64,000 nucleotides of DNA, taken from assembly GCA_030323305.1 (NCBI GenBank), contig CP106741.1, positions 2,887,501 through 2,951,500 of the forward strand, read 5' to 3'. Shown here piece after piece: positions 19,724 through 28,727 of this stretch. This stretch comes from Paenibacillus sp. CC-CFT747. GTDB taxonomy: Bacteria > Bacillota > Bacilli > Paenibacillales > NBRC-103111. The stretch's first letter is position 1. Each line of letters starts with the position of its first letter. The translations under genes and the position numbers were made by a program. The notes beneath the pieces were generated by a model. The model saw only the letters and a list, made by a program, of their open reading frames with translations. It was not told the origin of the DNA and ran no database searches.

Positions 19724-19942
19724 ATGACGGAAAACCAAGAAAGCGGGCAAGCATTCCCGCCGAAGCTGAGCAAGCCCGCGCAGCGTGCGTTGGCCGGGGC
19801 CGGGTACCGGACGCTTGAGGAGCTCGCCGGGATGAGCGAGGCGGAGCTAAAGAAGCTGCACGGCATGGGCCCGAAGGCGCTCGGGCAGCTCCGCGAGGCT
19901 CTCGCCGCAAAGGGATTGGCGTTCGCGGACGAACGCCCCTAG
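19724..19942 (+). CDS. Small helix-hairpin-helix protein
   Basis: A 72-residue protein formed almost entirely of a helix-hairpin-helix fold similar to the RNA polymerase alpha C-terminal domain (YRTLEELAGMSEAELKKLHG followed by MGPKAL). Such folds bind DNA or mediate protein contacts. CAGGAGG lies ten bases before the ATG, and a terminator follows directly. Stand-alone versions are common in Bacillales and their function is unknown. Confidence 0.75.
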   Translation: MTENQESGQAFPPKLSKPAQRALAGAGYRTLEELAGMSEAELKKLHGMGPKALGQLREALAAKGLAFADERP

Positions 19943-19946
19943 AAGA

Positions 19947-19980
19947 AGAGCCCTGACCTAGTGGTCCGGGCTCTTGCTTT
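19947..19980 (+). terminator. Terminator of the HhH protein gene
   Basis: AGAGCCC (19947-19953) pairs with GGGCTCT (19968-19974), followed by TGCTTT. Confidence 0.65.
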
Positions 19981-20034
19981 GGTGCGGCGGTTGCGGGAGA
20001 GAGGCGGTCACCTTGGCCTGCGCCAAACAGCCCT

Positions 20035-20877
20035 CTATTCTCCGTCCACATACTTGCCGTGGTCCGGCACCGCCAGCCGGTCGAAATCCCGGGCAAGCTC
20101 CGCCAGCCCCTCGGTCAGCTCGCGGCCCGCAACGGGATGGCCATGACCGGTCACGGCGGCAGCCGGCTTCAGCGCTTCGAGCCGGCGGACCGATTCCTTC
20201 GCCGCTATCCAGTCGGGGGTATAATAGCGCGGAGGTCCCGAAATCTCCAGGTGCTGGGTCAGCACCTGGTACAGCTTGTCCTGGCGCACGGTGACGAACG
20301 CGTCTCCGGCAATGAGGGTACGGTCCTCTTCCCGGAACAGGGAAACATGCCCAAGGGTATGACCGGGGGTGTGAATCCAGCGCCAGCCGGGCATTTCGGG
20401 AACCGTCCCGTCGGCAGGGAGAGGCTTCACCCGTCCGGTCAGGTCGACCGGCTCGTTCGGGAAGAAGGCGGACAGCTTGGCCGCCAAGCCGCCTTCCACC
20501 AGGGGATCCGGCTCGGGGTAAGCTCTTGTGCCCGTCAGGTAGGGCATCTCCAGCTCGTGAGCATAGACCGGGACATCCCAGCGGCTTGCGAGAACGCTTA
20601 AGGCTCCCACATGGTCAAAATGGCCGTGCGTCAGCACAATCGCGCGGGGCGGTGCCGGGAAACCGAAGCGTTCCTCGATCGCGTCCATGATGTTATCATC
20701 GGACTTCGGCATGCCCGCATCGACCAGCACCCAGTTGAGGGTGTTCGGAGCCCCGACCAACACGACATTCACGATCTGGGTGGTAAACACGTAGACATCC
20801 GGGCGCACTTCCGCTCCTTTCCCGCTGGAGACAGAGGTGAGGGGCAGATAGTGGCTGCCCGGGGTTCCGTTTTTCAT
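20035..20877 (-). CDS. MBL-fold metallo-hydrolase
   Basis: A 280-residue metallo-beta-lactamase-fold hydrolase with the metal motif LTHGHFDHVGAL (about residues 83-94), a second-shell HTPGHTLGHVSLF, an AGDAFVTVR Asp motif, and a C-terminal His (TGHGHPV). No signal peptide is present. GAAGGGA lies before the ATG. The pattern fits lactonase/thioesterase-like cytosolic members. Its substrate cannot be told. Upstream it diverges from no obvious partner; nagA lies 190 bases away on the same strand. Confidence 0.85.
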   Translation of the reverse strand: MKNGTPGSHYLPLTSVSSGKGAEVRPDVYVFTTQIVNVVLVGAPNTLNWVLVDAGMPKSDDNIMDAIEERFGFPAPPRAIVLTHGHFDHVGALSVLASRWDVPVYAHELEMPYLTGTRAYPEPDPLVEGGLAAKLSAFFPNEPVDLTGRVKPLPADGTVPEMPGWRWIHTPGHTLGHVSLFREEDRTLIAGDAFVTVRQDKLYQVLTQHLEISGPPRYYTPDWIAAKESVRRLEALKPAAAVTGHGHPVAGRELTEGLAELARDFDRLAVPDHGKYVDGE

Positions 20878-21068
20878 GGCGATCCCTTCCTTTCTAAACC
20901 AAGCTTCGTAAAGTTTACCCGTTTAAACAGCGGCCTAACCAACAGACGCAAGAAGAGAAATTAGCTCCATTATCCTTACATATGGCGCATCACTACGGGG
21001 ACCGGTTGGATCCGCACAACAAGAAAGCAGCCGCCTCCCACAGGGAAGACAGCTGCTTATCAAGTCAA

Positions 21069-22249
21069 TCAAGAAAGGACAGAGCGTCCCTGCACCCAGA
21101 CGCCGCGGATGTCAAGCTGCGGGCTGGTCCATACGAAGTCGGCATCCTTGCCGGAAGCGAGGCTGCCCGTGTGGCCGTCGATGCCGAGCCGCTTCGCCGG
21201 GTTGCCGCTGGCGAGCCGGCTGACCTCCGCCACCGACAGGTCCGTGTGCTCCAGCACGTAGCGGAACGCATCGATCATGGTAAGCGTGCTGCCCGCCAGC
21301 GCTCCGCCTTCTTTCAGCCGGGCGACGCCTTCCTTCACGACCACGCCCAGACCGCCAAGGTCGTACTCTCCGTCGCCGAGACCGGCGGCGGACATCGCGT
21401 CCGTGATGATCAGCAGACGGTCCGGTGCTTTCGCCGCGGCCAGAAGGCGGATGCCTGCCGGATGCACGTGGTGTCCGTCGGCGATGACCTCGGCATGGAT
21501 GCGGTTGTCCGTGAGGACGGCGCCGAGCGTTCCGGGTTCCCGGTGATGCAGCCCGCGCATGGCGTTGAACGTATGCACGGCATGGCTCAGGCCGCGGCCC
21601 GCCGCCTCGGTAATCTGGTCGAAGCTGGCGTCCGTGTGACCGGCGGCGGCGATAATGCCCTGGCCGGCCAGCCACTCGATCAGCTCGAGCGCCCCGTTAC
21701 GCTCGGGAGCGAGCGTAAGGAGCTTGATGAGCCCGGGATAGTCGCGGACCCAAGCCTCCAGCCATTCCTGCCGGGGCTCGACGATAAAGTCCGGGTTTTG
21801 CGCTCCCGGAAATTTAGGGGAGATGAAAGGCCCCTCGAGATGGACGCCCAGCAGCTGGGCGTAAGGCATGGCTCCGGCCCGATACGTGCTGGCTGCCTCC
21901 AGCACCTGGGAGATGGCTTCCCGGGACTGCGTCACCGTCGTAGCCAGCAGGCCGGTCGTGCCGTGGGCGGCGTGGTAACGGGCGATGCCCTCGATCGCCT
22001 CCACCGTCCCGTCCATGAAATCGTGACCGAAGCCGCCATGGATATGAACATCGATAAAGCCGGGAAGAATCCAGCCGCCTTCGGCATCCAGCTCCTCTAC
22101 TCCGGCGGGAACGCCGCGTTCCGCTGCTCCGCCCTTTGGTGCGAGCCAGCTGATCTTGCCGTCCTCGACCAGCAGTTCTCCTTCTTGGCTTACCCCTGAT
22201 CCGTAACTATCGAGGCGTTACGGATTAGGAGACTTTGTTTCTCTGTCAT
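21069..22249 (-). CDS. nagA: N-acetylglucosamine-6-phosphate deacetylase, one frameshift
   Basis: Removes acetate from GlcNAc-6-P. Restoring one base in the C run at 22193-22196 links the true N-terminus (MTEKQSLLIRNASIVTDQG) to the rest, giving 393 residues. Metal and substrate motifs are visible: LPGFIDVHIHGGFGHDFMD (HxH-type, two-metal form), VHLEGPFISP (Glu ligand), GHTDASFD, AVHTFNAMRGLHHREPG and ITDAMSAAG (catalytic Asp). Its ATG overlaps the nagB stop (ATGA), so the two are translationally coupled as a nagBA operon. A second NagA homologue of the other metal-site class lies at 33907. Confidence 0.92.
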
Positions 22250-22971
22250 GCAAAAAGCCTCCCCGCTTCGGAATCCAGCATAACGACCAGGCTCGGATGC
22301 ACCTGCAGAAGAGAGGCAGGGCAGTCCGTCGTGATCGGGCCGGTTAACGCGCGGTGAACGATTTCGGCTTTATCCGCTCCTCTTACGACCAGAAGGATCG
22401 TCTTGGCCTTCATGATCGTCGCGATTCCCATCGTGACGGCATGGGTAGGCACCTCTTCTAGAGAAGGGAAGAAGCGTGCGTTCGCCCGGCGCGTGTCTTC
22501 CTTTAATTCTACCACGTGGGTCCCGCTCCTTAAAGACTTGTCGGGCTCGTTGAAGCCGATGTGCCCGTTATGGCCGAGGCCGAGCAGCTGAATATCCGTC
22601 TGGTACTCTTCCATCAGCTCGTCGTAGCGGCGGCATTCCTCGTCCAGCGACTCCGCATTGCCGTCCGGGATGTGGCGGTGGGACTCCGGCATATCGATGC
22701 GGCTGAACAGCTTTTCTTCCATAAAGCGAAGGTAGCTCTCCGGATGATGGTGCGGCAGCCCGACATATTCATCCAGATTGAACGAATACGCCCGGGCGAA
22801 GCTTACGCGTCCGGCGCTGTGCCACTCGGCCAGCTTGTCGTAAATGCCGATCGGGGTGGAGCCGGTCGCGAGGCCGAACACCGAAGCGGGCTTGACGCGA
22901 AGCTGGCTGGCAAACAGGCCGGCGGCGGCCTCGTTCAAATCGTCGTTCGTACGGAAAATATGAAGGTTCAT
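22246..22971 (-). CDS. nagB: Glucosamine-6-phosphate deaminase
   Basis: Converts glucosamine-6-P to fructose-6-P and ammonia, the step after NagA. The 241-residue length is typical of Bacillus NagB. Motifs are present: GLATGSTPIGIY (phosphate loop), FNLDEYVGL (catalytic Asp), LLGLGHNGHIGFNEP (lid His/Glu region) and THAVTMGIATIM. It starts the nagBA operon. Upstream lie two overlapping palindromes that may bind the regulator. Confidence 0.93.
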   Translation of the reverse strand: MNLHIFRTNDDLNEAAAGLFASQLRVKPASVFGLATGSTPIGIYDKLAEWHSAGRVSFARAYSFNLDEYVGLPHHHPESYLRFMEEKLFSRIDMPESHRHIPDGNAESLDEECRRYDELMEEYQTDIQLLGLGHNGHIGFNEPDKSLRSGTHVVELKEDTRRANARFFPSLEEVPTHAVTMGIATIMKAKTILLVVRGADKAEIVHRALTGPITTDCPASLLQVHPSLVVMLDSEAGRLFA

Positions 22972-23003
22972 GGGGCATTCCTCTTCCTGTCGTAAAGTAA
23001 TGA

Positions 23004-23076
23004 GTTCTTCCTTCCACTTTATAAGAAGCGGTTGGAATCGTCAACAAAAATGATTGATACAATCATAATTATGATT
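23004..23076 (-). promoter_or_regulatory. nagBA promoter region with overlapping palindromes
   Basis: AATCATAATTATGATT (23061-23076) is a perfect 16-base palindrome, and TGATTGataCAATCA (23051-23065) overlaps it. On the minus strand they lie just upstream of GTTGAC and TATAAA promoter-like elements. The layout suggests a GntR- or other-family operator; it is not an obvious NagR dre match. Confidence 0.5.
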
Positions 23077-23148
23077 TTTTTAATCTTTTTGACGGAGGGA
23101 TTGGCATAAAGGGGGAGACTTCAACCTATTTTTTACATGGGAGGTATT

Positions 23149-23199
23149 TTGTGATTTTTATCACATCCTGAAAGGCAGCCAGGGTGTAAAGTAAAGACA
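23149..23199 (+). promoter_or_regulatory. FNR-like site and promoter of the doxX gene
   Basis: TTGTGATTTTTATCACAT (23149-23166) contains TGTGA-N6-TCACA, the FNR/CRP consensus, and also resembles a Rex site. A -10-like TAAAGT (23187-23192) puts its centre about 41 bases before the start, the classic position for FNR activation. This suggests oxygen-limited expression. Confidence 0.55.
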
Positions 23200-23293
23200 T
23201 GGAAGAGGTTAACGGATCGACCGGAAACGAGAAAGCACCGAAAGGCAGCCGCTCCGTCGACCTCCACAAGAACCCCAAAGGGAGAGGATCATC

Positions 23294-23838
23294 ATGATGA
23301 AATGGTTGAGGGAAAATGCTTATGCGGCCGCCGCTTTGTTCGTTCTTCGGGTTTATGTAGGCTGGCAGTGGCTGGAGGCGGGGTGGCACAAGCTGACGGG
23401 AGCGAATGCTTTTGACGCGGGAGGGTTCATCAAGGGAGCCATCGCCAAGCCGATTATCGATAAGGCGACCAACGAAGCGGTCTACCCGACCTTCACGGCG
23501 TTCCTTGAACACGTGGCCCTGCCGAATGTGAAGCTGTTCAATGTCCTGATTCCGTTAGGGAATTCTGCGTCGGCCTCGGCTTGATTCTCGGCTGTTTGAC
23601 GACCGCCGCCGCTTTCTTCGGTCTCTTCATGAACTTCATGTTCGTCTTTGCGGGGACGGTCAGCACCAACCCGTGGCTGATTCTTCTCGGCGGCGTCCTC
23701 TTCATGGCCGGTGCCAATGCAGGGAAATTCGGAGCCGACTTCTATGTCCTTCCTTACCTTCGCAAAATGCTCCAACGGCTGACGCACCGCGGAGGGGACG
23801 GAACGGCGCTCACCGGCAAACGGCATGCTCACGCTTAA
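23294..23838 (+). CDS. DoxX-family membrane protein, one frameshift
   Basis: A small membrane protein of the DoxX family, 181 residues after restoring one G at 23558-23560. Four hydrophobic segments are present, with the family's VLRVYVGWQWLEAGWHKLTG at the N-terminus and GANAGKFGADFYVLP near the C-terminus. AGGGAGAGGATC precedes the ATG. The FNR-like site upstream and the lactate dehydrogenase gene downstream suggest a role when oxygen is low; a terminator at 23899 separates the two genes. Confidence 0.85.
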
Positions 23839-23898
23839 CAGACTAACGGTTACTTGCCTCCCGCAAAATCTATAGAAGCCTTGCAATCGGTACAGGAG

Positions 23899-23926
23899 GT
23901 CCAGCGTCACGCTGGACTTCTTCTGT
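23899..23926 (+). terminator. Terminator of the doxX gene
   Basis: GTCCAGC (23899-23905) and GCTGGAC (23911-23917) form a stem followed by TTCTTCTGTTT. Confidence 0.65.
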
Positions 23927-23983
23927 TTGGGCCGGCGTTGCATAACGGTTTCGGGCTGGGCTACACTAACAGGGAGGAAAATT

Positions 23984-24931
23984 ATGGGGAGGGATTTCAT
24001 GGAGAAGGCGGATGGAAAGAAAACAAGAGTCGTCGTGATCGGAACGGGGGCGGTAGGGTCAACCACGGCCTATACCCTGCTGCTCCGGGAGCGCATGACC
24101 GAGCTGGTGCTCATCGACTACAACGCGGAAAAGGCTCTGGGCGACGCCCTGGACATGAACCACGGGCTGCCTTTCACGGGACGGACCAAGGTCTGGTCCG
24201 GCGATTACCCCGACTGCGCGGGTGCGGATATTATTATCATTTGCGCGGGAGTCGGACAGAAGCCGGGAGAGAGCCGGCTCGATCTGCTTAAGCGGAATAC
24301 GGCGATCTTCGACGGCATCATCGAGCAGGTAACCCGCTACAACTCGACCGGTATTCTGCTCATCGCGACCAACCCGGTCGACATTCTGAGCTACTACTCC
24401 TTCCGGAAATCCGGCTGGCCGGCCAACCGGGTCATCGGCTCCGGAACGCTGCTCGACAGCGCCAGGTTCCGTTACCTGATCGGCCAAAAGCTCAACATGG
24501 ATCCTCGCAGCATTCACGCCTCCATTGTAGGCGAGCACGGGGATACCGAGGTGCCGCTGTGGAGCCTGGCCAACGCCGCAGGCCTGCCGGTGTCCTTCAC
24601 GGCGGAGGAGAAGGAAGAGATTTTCCGCAACACGCGAGACGCCGCCTACCAGATTATCCAGGCGAAAGGCTCGACCTATTATGCGATCGCCCTTGCGCTG
24701 GACCGGATCTGCACGGCTATTCTGAGGGATGAGGGAGCGGTGCTGAACGTATCGACGCTGTTGAACGGGTACCAAGGCATAACGGATGTGTACCTGGGGG
24801 TTCCCTCGGTCGTAGACCGTACCGGAGTAAGGGAAGTGTTGAAGGTGCCCATGACGGAAGAGGAGGCGGCGAAGCTCGCCCAGTCCGCCGCTAAGCTCCG
24901 CGAGATGATCGACAGCATCGGGAACGGCTAA
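23984..24931 (+). CDS. ldh: L-lactate dehydrogenase
   Basis: Reduces pyruvate to L-lactate with NADH during fermentation. The 315-residue product has the Rossmann motif VVVIGTGAVGSTTAY, the substrate motif CAGVGQKPGESRLDL (with the Gln that selects pyruvate over oxaloacetate), TNPVDILSY, and the catalytic His in SIVGEHGDTEVPLWS. Two starts have good ribosome binding sites: ATG 23984 (GGGAGG) and ATG 23999. Gene is intact, unlike many neighbours. Confidence 0.93.
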   Translation: MGRDFMEKADGKKTRVVVIGTGAVGSTTAYTLLLRERMTELVLIDYNAEKALGDALDMNHGLPFTGRTKVWSGDYPDCAGADIIIICAGVGQKPGESRLDLLKRNTAIFDGIIEQVTRYNSTGILLIATNPVDILSYYSFRKSGWPANRVIGSGTLLDSARFRYLIGQKLNMDPRSIHASIVGEHGDTEVPLWSLANAAGLPVSFTAEEKEEIFRNTRDAAYQIIQAKGSTYYAIALALDRICTAILRDEGAVLNVSTLLNGYQGITDVYLGVPSVVDRTGVREVLKVPMTEEEAAKLAQSAAKLREMIDSIGNG

Positions 24932-25059
24932 GCCCGGCAAGCACCGGTAAAGCCGCAGTCAGAGCGGCGGGCGGCGGCCACCTTTTGAAACCGGCGGGGT
25001 GGTTCCTTCGTACTAAAGGCAGACAACCCTTTTAGGCTGGTGAAAGGAAGTGCTTCGTT

Positions 25060-26202
25060 TTGTCCAAAAGCCGCGTGAGGTCAGCTTTGCTGGCCGTTGG
25101 CGCTTTTATCGTGGCGAAATTCAAATGGGTCCTCGCCTTTCTGAAGTTCTCCAAATTCGGCGGTACCCTGATCTCCATGGGGATCAGCCTGTGGGCCTAT
25201 GCTTTTCTGTATGGCTGGAAGTTTGCCGCCGCCGTCATCTATCTTATTTTTGTGCATGAAATGGGCCATGTGATAGCCGCCCGGATCAAGGGAATCAAGA
25301 CCTCGCCGGCAGTATTCCTGCCCTTTGTCGGAGCCTTCATCGCGATGAAGGAACAGCCTCGGGACGCGAAGACGGAAGCCTTCCTCGCTTACGGGGGACC
25401 GCTTGCCGGCCTGCTGTCGTTCCTGCCCGCTGTGGCGCTGTACGAGTGGACGAAGGAGCCGTTCTGGATCGTGGTCGTGTTTACCGGGGCGCTCATTAAC
25501 CTCTTTAACCTTCTTCCGATCTCGCCGCTTGACGGAGGCCGGATCGTTTCGGTGCTGTCGACCCGCATCTGGTTCTTCGGGCTGCTAGGACTGGGGGCAC
25601 TGCTAGTCTATTCCCCCGACCCGATGATCTTCCTGATCTTCCTCCTCGGTTTGTTCTCCTGGTGGGGAAGGGGCAAGGAAGCCACCCGGCAGGAGATTCT
25701 CGCGTATGAGCAGAAGAAGCTGAGGGAATTCCTGGACGATCTCGAGACGTGGCCGACGCTCTCTACCACCTATGAGAAGAAGGTTCAGCTCCAGGCGGCC
25801 GCGCAAGCGTCCCCTGGTCCTGCCGCGGGAGGCCGGCGCTGGTCCATCCCGCTTCTCGACGACGGGAAGAAGATTGCCGCAGCCAAGGCCGAGATTGACC
25901 GCCGGTACGCCAGTGCCGCCTACGAGCTGCTGCTCAAGTGGGAATGGGCGCCGGTCCAGTACGAGGACGGGGACCTGGACCGGCCCGTTCCCTCGACGAT
26001 GCTTGCCGAGGCGAGCCGGTCTGCAGCCGAGCGGCTCACCCAAGTGGAGGAGGAGCTGGCGCGCCTCTCCACCTATTACAAGTCTCCGGCCTCGACGAAG
26101 TGGAAGGTGCTCATCGCTTATCTTGCGCTTGCCGTCGTGCTGTCTTTGTTCTTCCTTTACGCGAACGACCTGTCGGAGATTCACCGGAGCAGCATCCGCT
26201 GA
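25060..26202 (+). CDS. Site-2 protease family (M50) membrane metalloprotease
   Basis: A 380-residue intramembrane zinc protease. The catalytic HEMGH lies in a membrane segment near residue 66 and the second motif NLLPISPLDGG near residue 148 supplies the Asp ligand; several further hydrophobic helices surround them. A soluble C-terminal region (about 205-350) includes a coiled-coil-like stretch and ends in a last membrane segment (LIAYLALAVVLSLFFLY). The start is TTG at 25060 with AAAGGAAG upstream. The substrate is unknown; the architecture differs from SpoIVFB and RseP because no PDZ or CBS domain is seen. Confidence 0.87.
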   Translation: MSKSRVRSALLAVGAFIVAKFKWVLAFLKFSKFGGTLISMGISLWAYAFLYGWKFAAAVIYLIFVHEMGHVIAARIKGIKTSPAVFLPFVGAFIAMKEQPRDAKTEAFLAYGGPLAGLLSFLPAVALYEWTKEPFWIVVVFTGALINLFNLLPISPLDGGRIVSVLSTRIWFFGLLGLGALLVYSPDPMIFLIFLLGLFSWWGRGKEATRQEILAYEQKKLREFLDDLETWPTLSTTYEKKVQLQAAAQASPGPAAGGRRWSIPLLDDGKKIAAAKAEIDRRYASAAYELLLKWEWAPVQYEDGDLDRPVPSTMLAEASRSAAERLTQVEEELARLSTYYKSPASTKWKVLIAYLALAVVLSLFFLYANDLSEIHRSSIR

Positions 26203-26211
26203 CCATCCCCT

Positions 26212-26254
26212 AAAAAGCCGCTTGTCCACGCTTCAACGGGACAAGCGGCTTTTT
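26212..26254. terminator. Bidirectional terminator
   Basis: AAAAAGCCGCTTGTCC (26212-26227) pairs perfectly with GGACAAGCGGCTTTTT (26239-26254). Confidence 0.85.
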
Positions 26255-26381
26255 GCCATGCCTTGAAATTCTTTCCCCTTGCCCGGGGAGTGAGAGCGGG
26301 CGCAACTGCATATAATGGAACAGATGCGTTTTCGGGGCCTAAAGGGAAGGAAACGCCAGTAAGGATAGCAAAGGTGGAGTT

Positions 26382-26933
26382 ATGAAGAACGACGGCGGGG
26401 AAAAGCGGGCCTTGGAGAAAGCGGCCCTTAAGACCTTTCTTTCTTTGTACAACCGGAACCATCCGATTAAATACCGGCTCTTGTATTTCCAGGAGAAGCC
26501 CGATGCCGTCATTCAGGATGCGCGGGGAAACAAGCTGGGCGTCGAGATCACCCACTGCTTCTACGATTCTCATGAAGCGAGACGGGTTCTCGGGCGGCAG
26601 CACAAGCTCCGGGAAGAGGAAGAGCATGCGTGGGAAACACTGGATACTTTGATTGCCGAGCTCAACAAGCTTATCCGGCGCAAGGAAGAGAAGAAGGCGC
26701 ATTATGCTGATCATTATCCCATCGCTCTGTTGATCCGCAATGCTTCCCTTTCCTTCGGCATGTCGGATATTTTGAAATACCGCGAAATGCTGTGCAAGCC
26801 GGGCGGGGCTTTTACCCATGTCTGGTTTCTGTCGCGGGACGGCACGAAGGACTGGCTCCTGACGGATCTGTGTGAACCGAAACAGGCGGAGCCGGCAGGC
26901 TCCGCCGATGACAGCCAGACGACCGGCAGCTAG
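26382..26933 (+). CDS. Hypothetical protein, possible nuclease-like fold
   Basis: A 183-residue soluble protein, rich in charged residues, whose family I do not recognise. The segment EKPDAVIQDARGNKLGVEIT (about residues 43-62) resembles the core of PD-(D/E)XK-like nucleases, in which an Asp and a Glu-x-Lys-like strand follow a beta-hairpin, but the usual lysine is replaced by Ile/Thr. It has no neighbouring partner gene. The TAG stop lies inside a palindromic repeat element. AGGTGGAG precedes the ATG. The nuclease idea is a weak pattern call. Confidence 0.6.
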   Translation: MKNDGGEKRALEKAALKTFLSLYNRNHPIKYRLLYFQEKPDAVIQDARGNKLGVEITHCFYDSHEARRVLGRQHKLREEEEHAWETLDTLIAELNKLIRRKEEKKAHYADHYPIALLIRNASLSFGMSDILKYREMLCKPGGAFTHVWFLSRDGTKDWLLTDLCEPKQAEPAGSADDSQTTGS

Positions 26934-26987
26934 TGCCTTATCCGTGAGTGTTGGGCCGGCGCTAAAGAGCTAAGGATAAGGCTCTAG
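26930..26987. repeat. Dispersed palindromic element, partial copy 2
   Basis: CTAGTGCCTTATCC (26930-26943) pairs with GGATAAGGCTCTAG (26974-26987), one mismatch. The left 24 bases are the reverse complement of the right end of copy 1 at 17193. It overlaps the stop codon of the gene before it. Confidence 0.65.
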
Positions 26988-27056
26988 TGCTTATCTGAGG
27001 TTGCCGGCTGGAGCCTGTAAGGCTCCTACTCCGCCAGTCAAGCTGCAGAGCCGGGG

Positions 27057-28241
27057 TCAGCCCTGGTTCTTGGACGGAAGCCGGTCCAGGTAGTCGAGGG
27101 CATCCGCCACGCTTGCCACGGGCACGATTTTCATTGTGCTGTGAATCGTCTGTGCGGTCTTAAAGGCTTCCTGTTCGTTCCGGTCGGTTTCCTCGACCGC
27201 TTTCGGAACGAAGTAAAGGTCGACTCTTTGTTTGTCGGCGGTCATGATTTTCAGAGGCATTCCCCCGATTTCCCCGACCCGGCCCGCCTTGTCGATGGTT
27301 CCGGTCCCCGCCACGTAGTACCCCTTCGTCAAATCCTTACCGGAAAGTTCCTGAATCAGCTGAAGCGTCATCATCAAGCCCGCCGAATCTCCCGAGAATT
27401 GACGGGTAAAGGTGACAAGATTCGCCGGCTCCACGGCATCCTGGAAATCCTTAACCTCGGCGGCATAGAGGCCGTTGATGTAAGCTCCTTTCTTGTTCTT
27501 CTCGGTAAAGGTGACGGGAAGCTCCAGCACATCCTTTCCCCGCTGCACTTTATAGAGGGCGGTGTATCCCTCTTCCGAAGGAAGCTGATTGTTCACCTCG
27601 GCGTATTCCTTCCACGTGGAGACCGGCTTGCCGTTAATGGCCAGAATGACGTCGTTCGGCTTGAAGGCCTTGCCGGTTTCGTAATTCTCAAGCGGGAAGA
27701 CGATAATGACCTTGGTCGGGAAATCCGCCGGCAATCCGGCGTATTGATAAGCCAGATAAGTAAGGTTTTCGCTGCTCCGGTAGAGGGAGAACTTGCTGAT
27801 ACGGCTGTAATCTCCGGTCGTCAAATCCAGGTCGGAGGAAAGAGCGTAGGAAGCGATTTTGATCGAGTTGGTGTTCTCCAGCAAAAAGGCGGAGCGCAGG
27901 GCATCCAGCCGGTTGTTCAGCTTCATGGTATGAAGAGTGGTGAAATAGAAAGGGCGGGCGGCCGGCTTTCCTTCGACCTCGGCGATCGGGCTCAAGTCCA
28001 AGTATTTGGCTGTCGTAATGATTTCACCCATTCCTTCGGCGTGTAAGGGCTCGATCGGGGACAGACGCAGAATGAGAGCGCTTATGGACGCGACAAACAG
28101 GATGGCGAGAAGCAAGGCACCGAGGACAGCCCACAGGCCGTGCATCCTCTGGTAGCCGGAAAGCAGTCGGGGGTGGCGCTCAAGATAATGCTCCAGCGGT
28201 CGGGACTTCAGGCGGCTTCTGTGCATAGGATAACCGTTCAA
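27057..28241 (-). CDS. PDZ-Lon (S16) membrane-anchored serine protease, YlbL-like
   Basis: A 394-residue protein with an N-terminal membrane anchor (about 35-58), a PDZ domain (about 185-270, KPNDVILAINGKPVS) and a C-terminal Lon-type S16 protease domain. The Ser/Lys dyad is visible as FSGDSAGLMMT (Ser) and GTIDKAGRVGEIGGMPLK (Lys downstream). This layout matches the YlbL/DegP-like PDZ-S16 proteins that cleave membrane or secreted substrates. The TTG at 28241 is the longest start; the ATG five codons later is as good. The gene is intact. Confidence 0.85.
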   Translation of the reverse strand: MNGYPMHRSRLKSRPLEHYLERHPRLLSGYQRMHGLWAVLGALLLAILFVASISALILRLSPIEPLHAEGMGEIITTAKYLDLSPIAEVEGKPAARPFYFTTLHTMKLNNRLDALRSAFLLENTNSIKIASYALSSDLDLTTGDYSRISKFSLYRSSENLTYLAYQYAGLPADFPTKVIIVFPLENYETGKAFKPNDVILAINGKPVSTWKEYAEVNNQLPSEEGYTALYKVQRGKDVLELPVTFTEKNKKGAYINGLYAAEVKDFQDAVEPANLVTFTRQFSGDSAGLMMTLQLIQELSGKDLTKGYYVAGTGTIDKAGRVGEIGGMPLKIMTADKQRVDLYFVPKAVEETDRNEQEAFKTAQTIHSTMKIVPVASVADALDYLDRLPSKNQG

Positions 28242-28621
28242 TTCTATCTTCTACACTCCCTGTTAGATAATGGTTAATATAGCAAACTTGATAGATCAAT
28301 GTGATAGACTCCATACCCAAATAGTACTAGCAAGGAGACATTATGTAAATAACCCGGCGGATTACATTTTCATGACAAACCGGGAGAGGGAATGGACAGG
28401 GGCAGGGCCTGCCCGAAGAGTGCTCTGCTTTCGACAAAGCTTACCGGCTGCAAAATGTCGAAGTTCAACAAGGATCATTCGAGTCTATTTCCCAGGAAAT
28501 GTGACCCGCCGTCGAATGAAGGGGCAGGCGACAGGTTTCTATGACGGAACATGGCCTATAAGCGGCAATGCCACTACCCCTTGCAAAAGGTTGATGGGAA
28601 ACCGGAGGAGGTTCAGGAGAA
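28242..28621. other. Intergenic region with no supported gene
   Basis: A plus-strand frame of 160 codons crosses this stretch, but it has biased Arg/Cys composition, no ribosome binding site and no family similarity. I see no riboswitch. It holds the S16 protease promoter at its left end and the terminator of the epimerase gene at its right end. Confidence 0.4.
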
Positions 28622-28623
28622 AT

Positions 28624-28660
28624 AAAAAAGCCAGGGGCTGGCCTTTCGGCTGCCCCCGGC
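28624..28660 (-). terminator. Terminator of the uronate dehydrogenase-like gene
   Basis: On the minus strand GCCGGGGGC and GCCCCTGGC form a stem followed by TTTTTTATT. Confidence 0.7.
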
Positions 28661-28727
28661 CAACCTTCTTGATTTCCATCAGGTCGAAGAAACAAGAGGA
28701 ACGGTGCCGCACCAAGCAGGCTCTGTG

